A stretch of 64,000 nucleotides of DNA. Origin: Fodinicurvata sp. EGI_FJ10296 (GTDB lineage Bacteria > Pseudomonadota > Alphaproteobacteria > DSM-16000 > Inquilinaceae). The notes under the pieces are model-generated. The model made no database searches, was not told the DNA's origin, and saw nothing but the letters and a program-made list of their open reading frames with translations. A program made the translations under genes and the position numbers. This document shows positions 63,913 to 64,000 of this stretch, piece by piece. Numbering within the stretch: the first letter of the stretch is position 1; each line of letters begins with the position of its first letter. Where the stretch lies: positions 379,501 through 443,500 of the forward strand of contig NZ_JBFCVL010000001.1 in assembly GCF_040712075.1 (NCBI RefSeq), read 5' to 3'.

Positions 63913-64000
63913 CTAGCGTGATGGCCATTCCCGGATCAATGCACTTAAGGCTTCAACCGCATCGGGCGACGCGGCCGGGGTGATTCCGTGCCCGAGATTG
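63913..64000 (-). CDS. hemE: Uroporphyrinogen decarboxylase, C-terminal end
   Basis: Only the last 28 codons are inside the window; the gene enters from the right edge. The translation NLGHGITPAASPDAVEALSA followed by LIREWPSR and a TAG stop matches the conserved HemE C terminus (NLGHGI-x-P...). Decarboxylates uroporphyrinogen III to coproporphyrinogen III. Upstream of hemJ on the same strand. Confidence 0.88.
   Translation of the reverse strand, partial: NLGHGITPAASPDAVEALSALIREWPSR

Overview
The window reads as a chromosomal segment of a GC-rich alphaproteobacterium, probably Rhodospirillales-like. This is judged from gene content and order, not from a database search. The strongest evidence is the right-hand third, where leuS-lptE-holA face parB-parA-rsmG-mnmG-mnmE, followed by a DUF6489 gene, rho, hemJ and hemE. 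That is a typical origin-proximal arrangement, and three perfect 14-bp parS cores (GTTTCACGTGAAAC) lie within 6.6 kb of parAB. The NAD-dependent glutamate dehydrogenase of the 180-kDa class, a two-cysteine-pair DsbB, HemJ and an RpoH promoter of alphaproteobacterial type fit the same assignment.

Left region (1-17.4 kb): the N-terminal 1248 codons of the large NAD-glutamate dehydrogenase run off the left edge. Two small secreted proteins, an L,D-transpeptidase, ThpR, an aldo/keto reductase and a FIST-domain protein follow. Next is a tesA-like esterase divergent from a ybbA/ybbP-type ABC exporter, then a Bax-inhibitor-1 protein, a DinB-fold protein, purH and a polytopic membrane protein.

Centre-left (17.5-23.5 kb): the most interesting locus is a single-strand cassette of nine genes, most of them too small for routine gene calling. 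In transcription order they are dsbB, dsbA, a 38-aa membrane peptide, four double-glycine-leader peptide precursors of 48-56 aa, an HlyD-type adaptor and a C39 peptidase-containing ABC exporter with an intact Cys/His/Asp triad. This looks like a multi-peptide class II microcin/bacteriocin system with its own disulfide-forming pair and a candidate immunity peptide. One precursor has an almost strictly alternating X-Pro core, and another has a CxxxC pair in a glycine-zipper core. The dsbBA end is visibly AT-rich against the GC-rich flanks, suggesting acquisition by transfer.

Middle (23.8-47 kb): a membrane sulfatase-fold enzyme, acetoacetyl-CoA synthetase, a HAD phosphatase, a BMP-family binding protein, a D-aminoacylase-type amidohydrolase, and a secreted protein with a duplicated domain next to a 1166-aa secreted metzincin-type metalloprotease. 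A polyamine neighbourhood (speE, speD with a long inverted repeat in its leader, a PuuD-like hydrolase) follows. Then come Hsp20 with an RpoH-type promoter, exonuclease III, and a winged-helix regulator with a degenerate receiver that is divergent from a GTP cyclohydrolase II gene.

Right (46.9-64 kb): DUF3576 lipoprotein, leuS, lptE and holA on the plus strand converge on parB, parA, rsmG and mnmG. mnmE and DUF6489 lie behind mnmG, and a divergent yyaL-ogt pair follows. rho carries an intrinsic terminator inside the 3' end of ogt. A C-terminal J-domain protein, hemJ and the 3' end of hemE close the window. No tRNA, rRNA, CRISPR array or intact insertion sequence was recognised.
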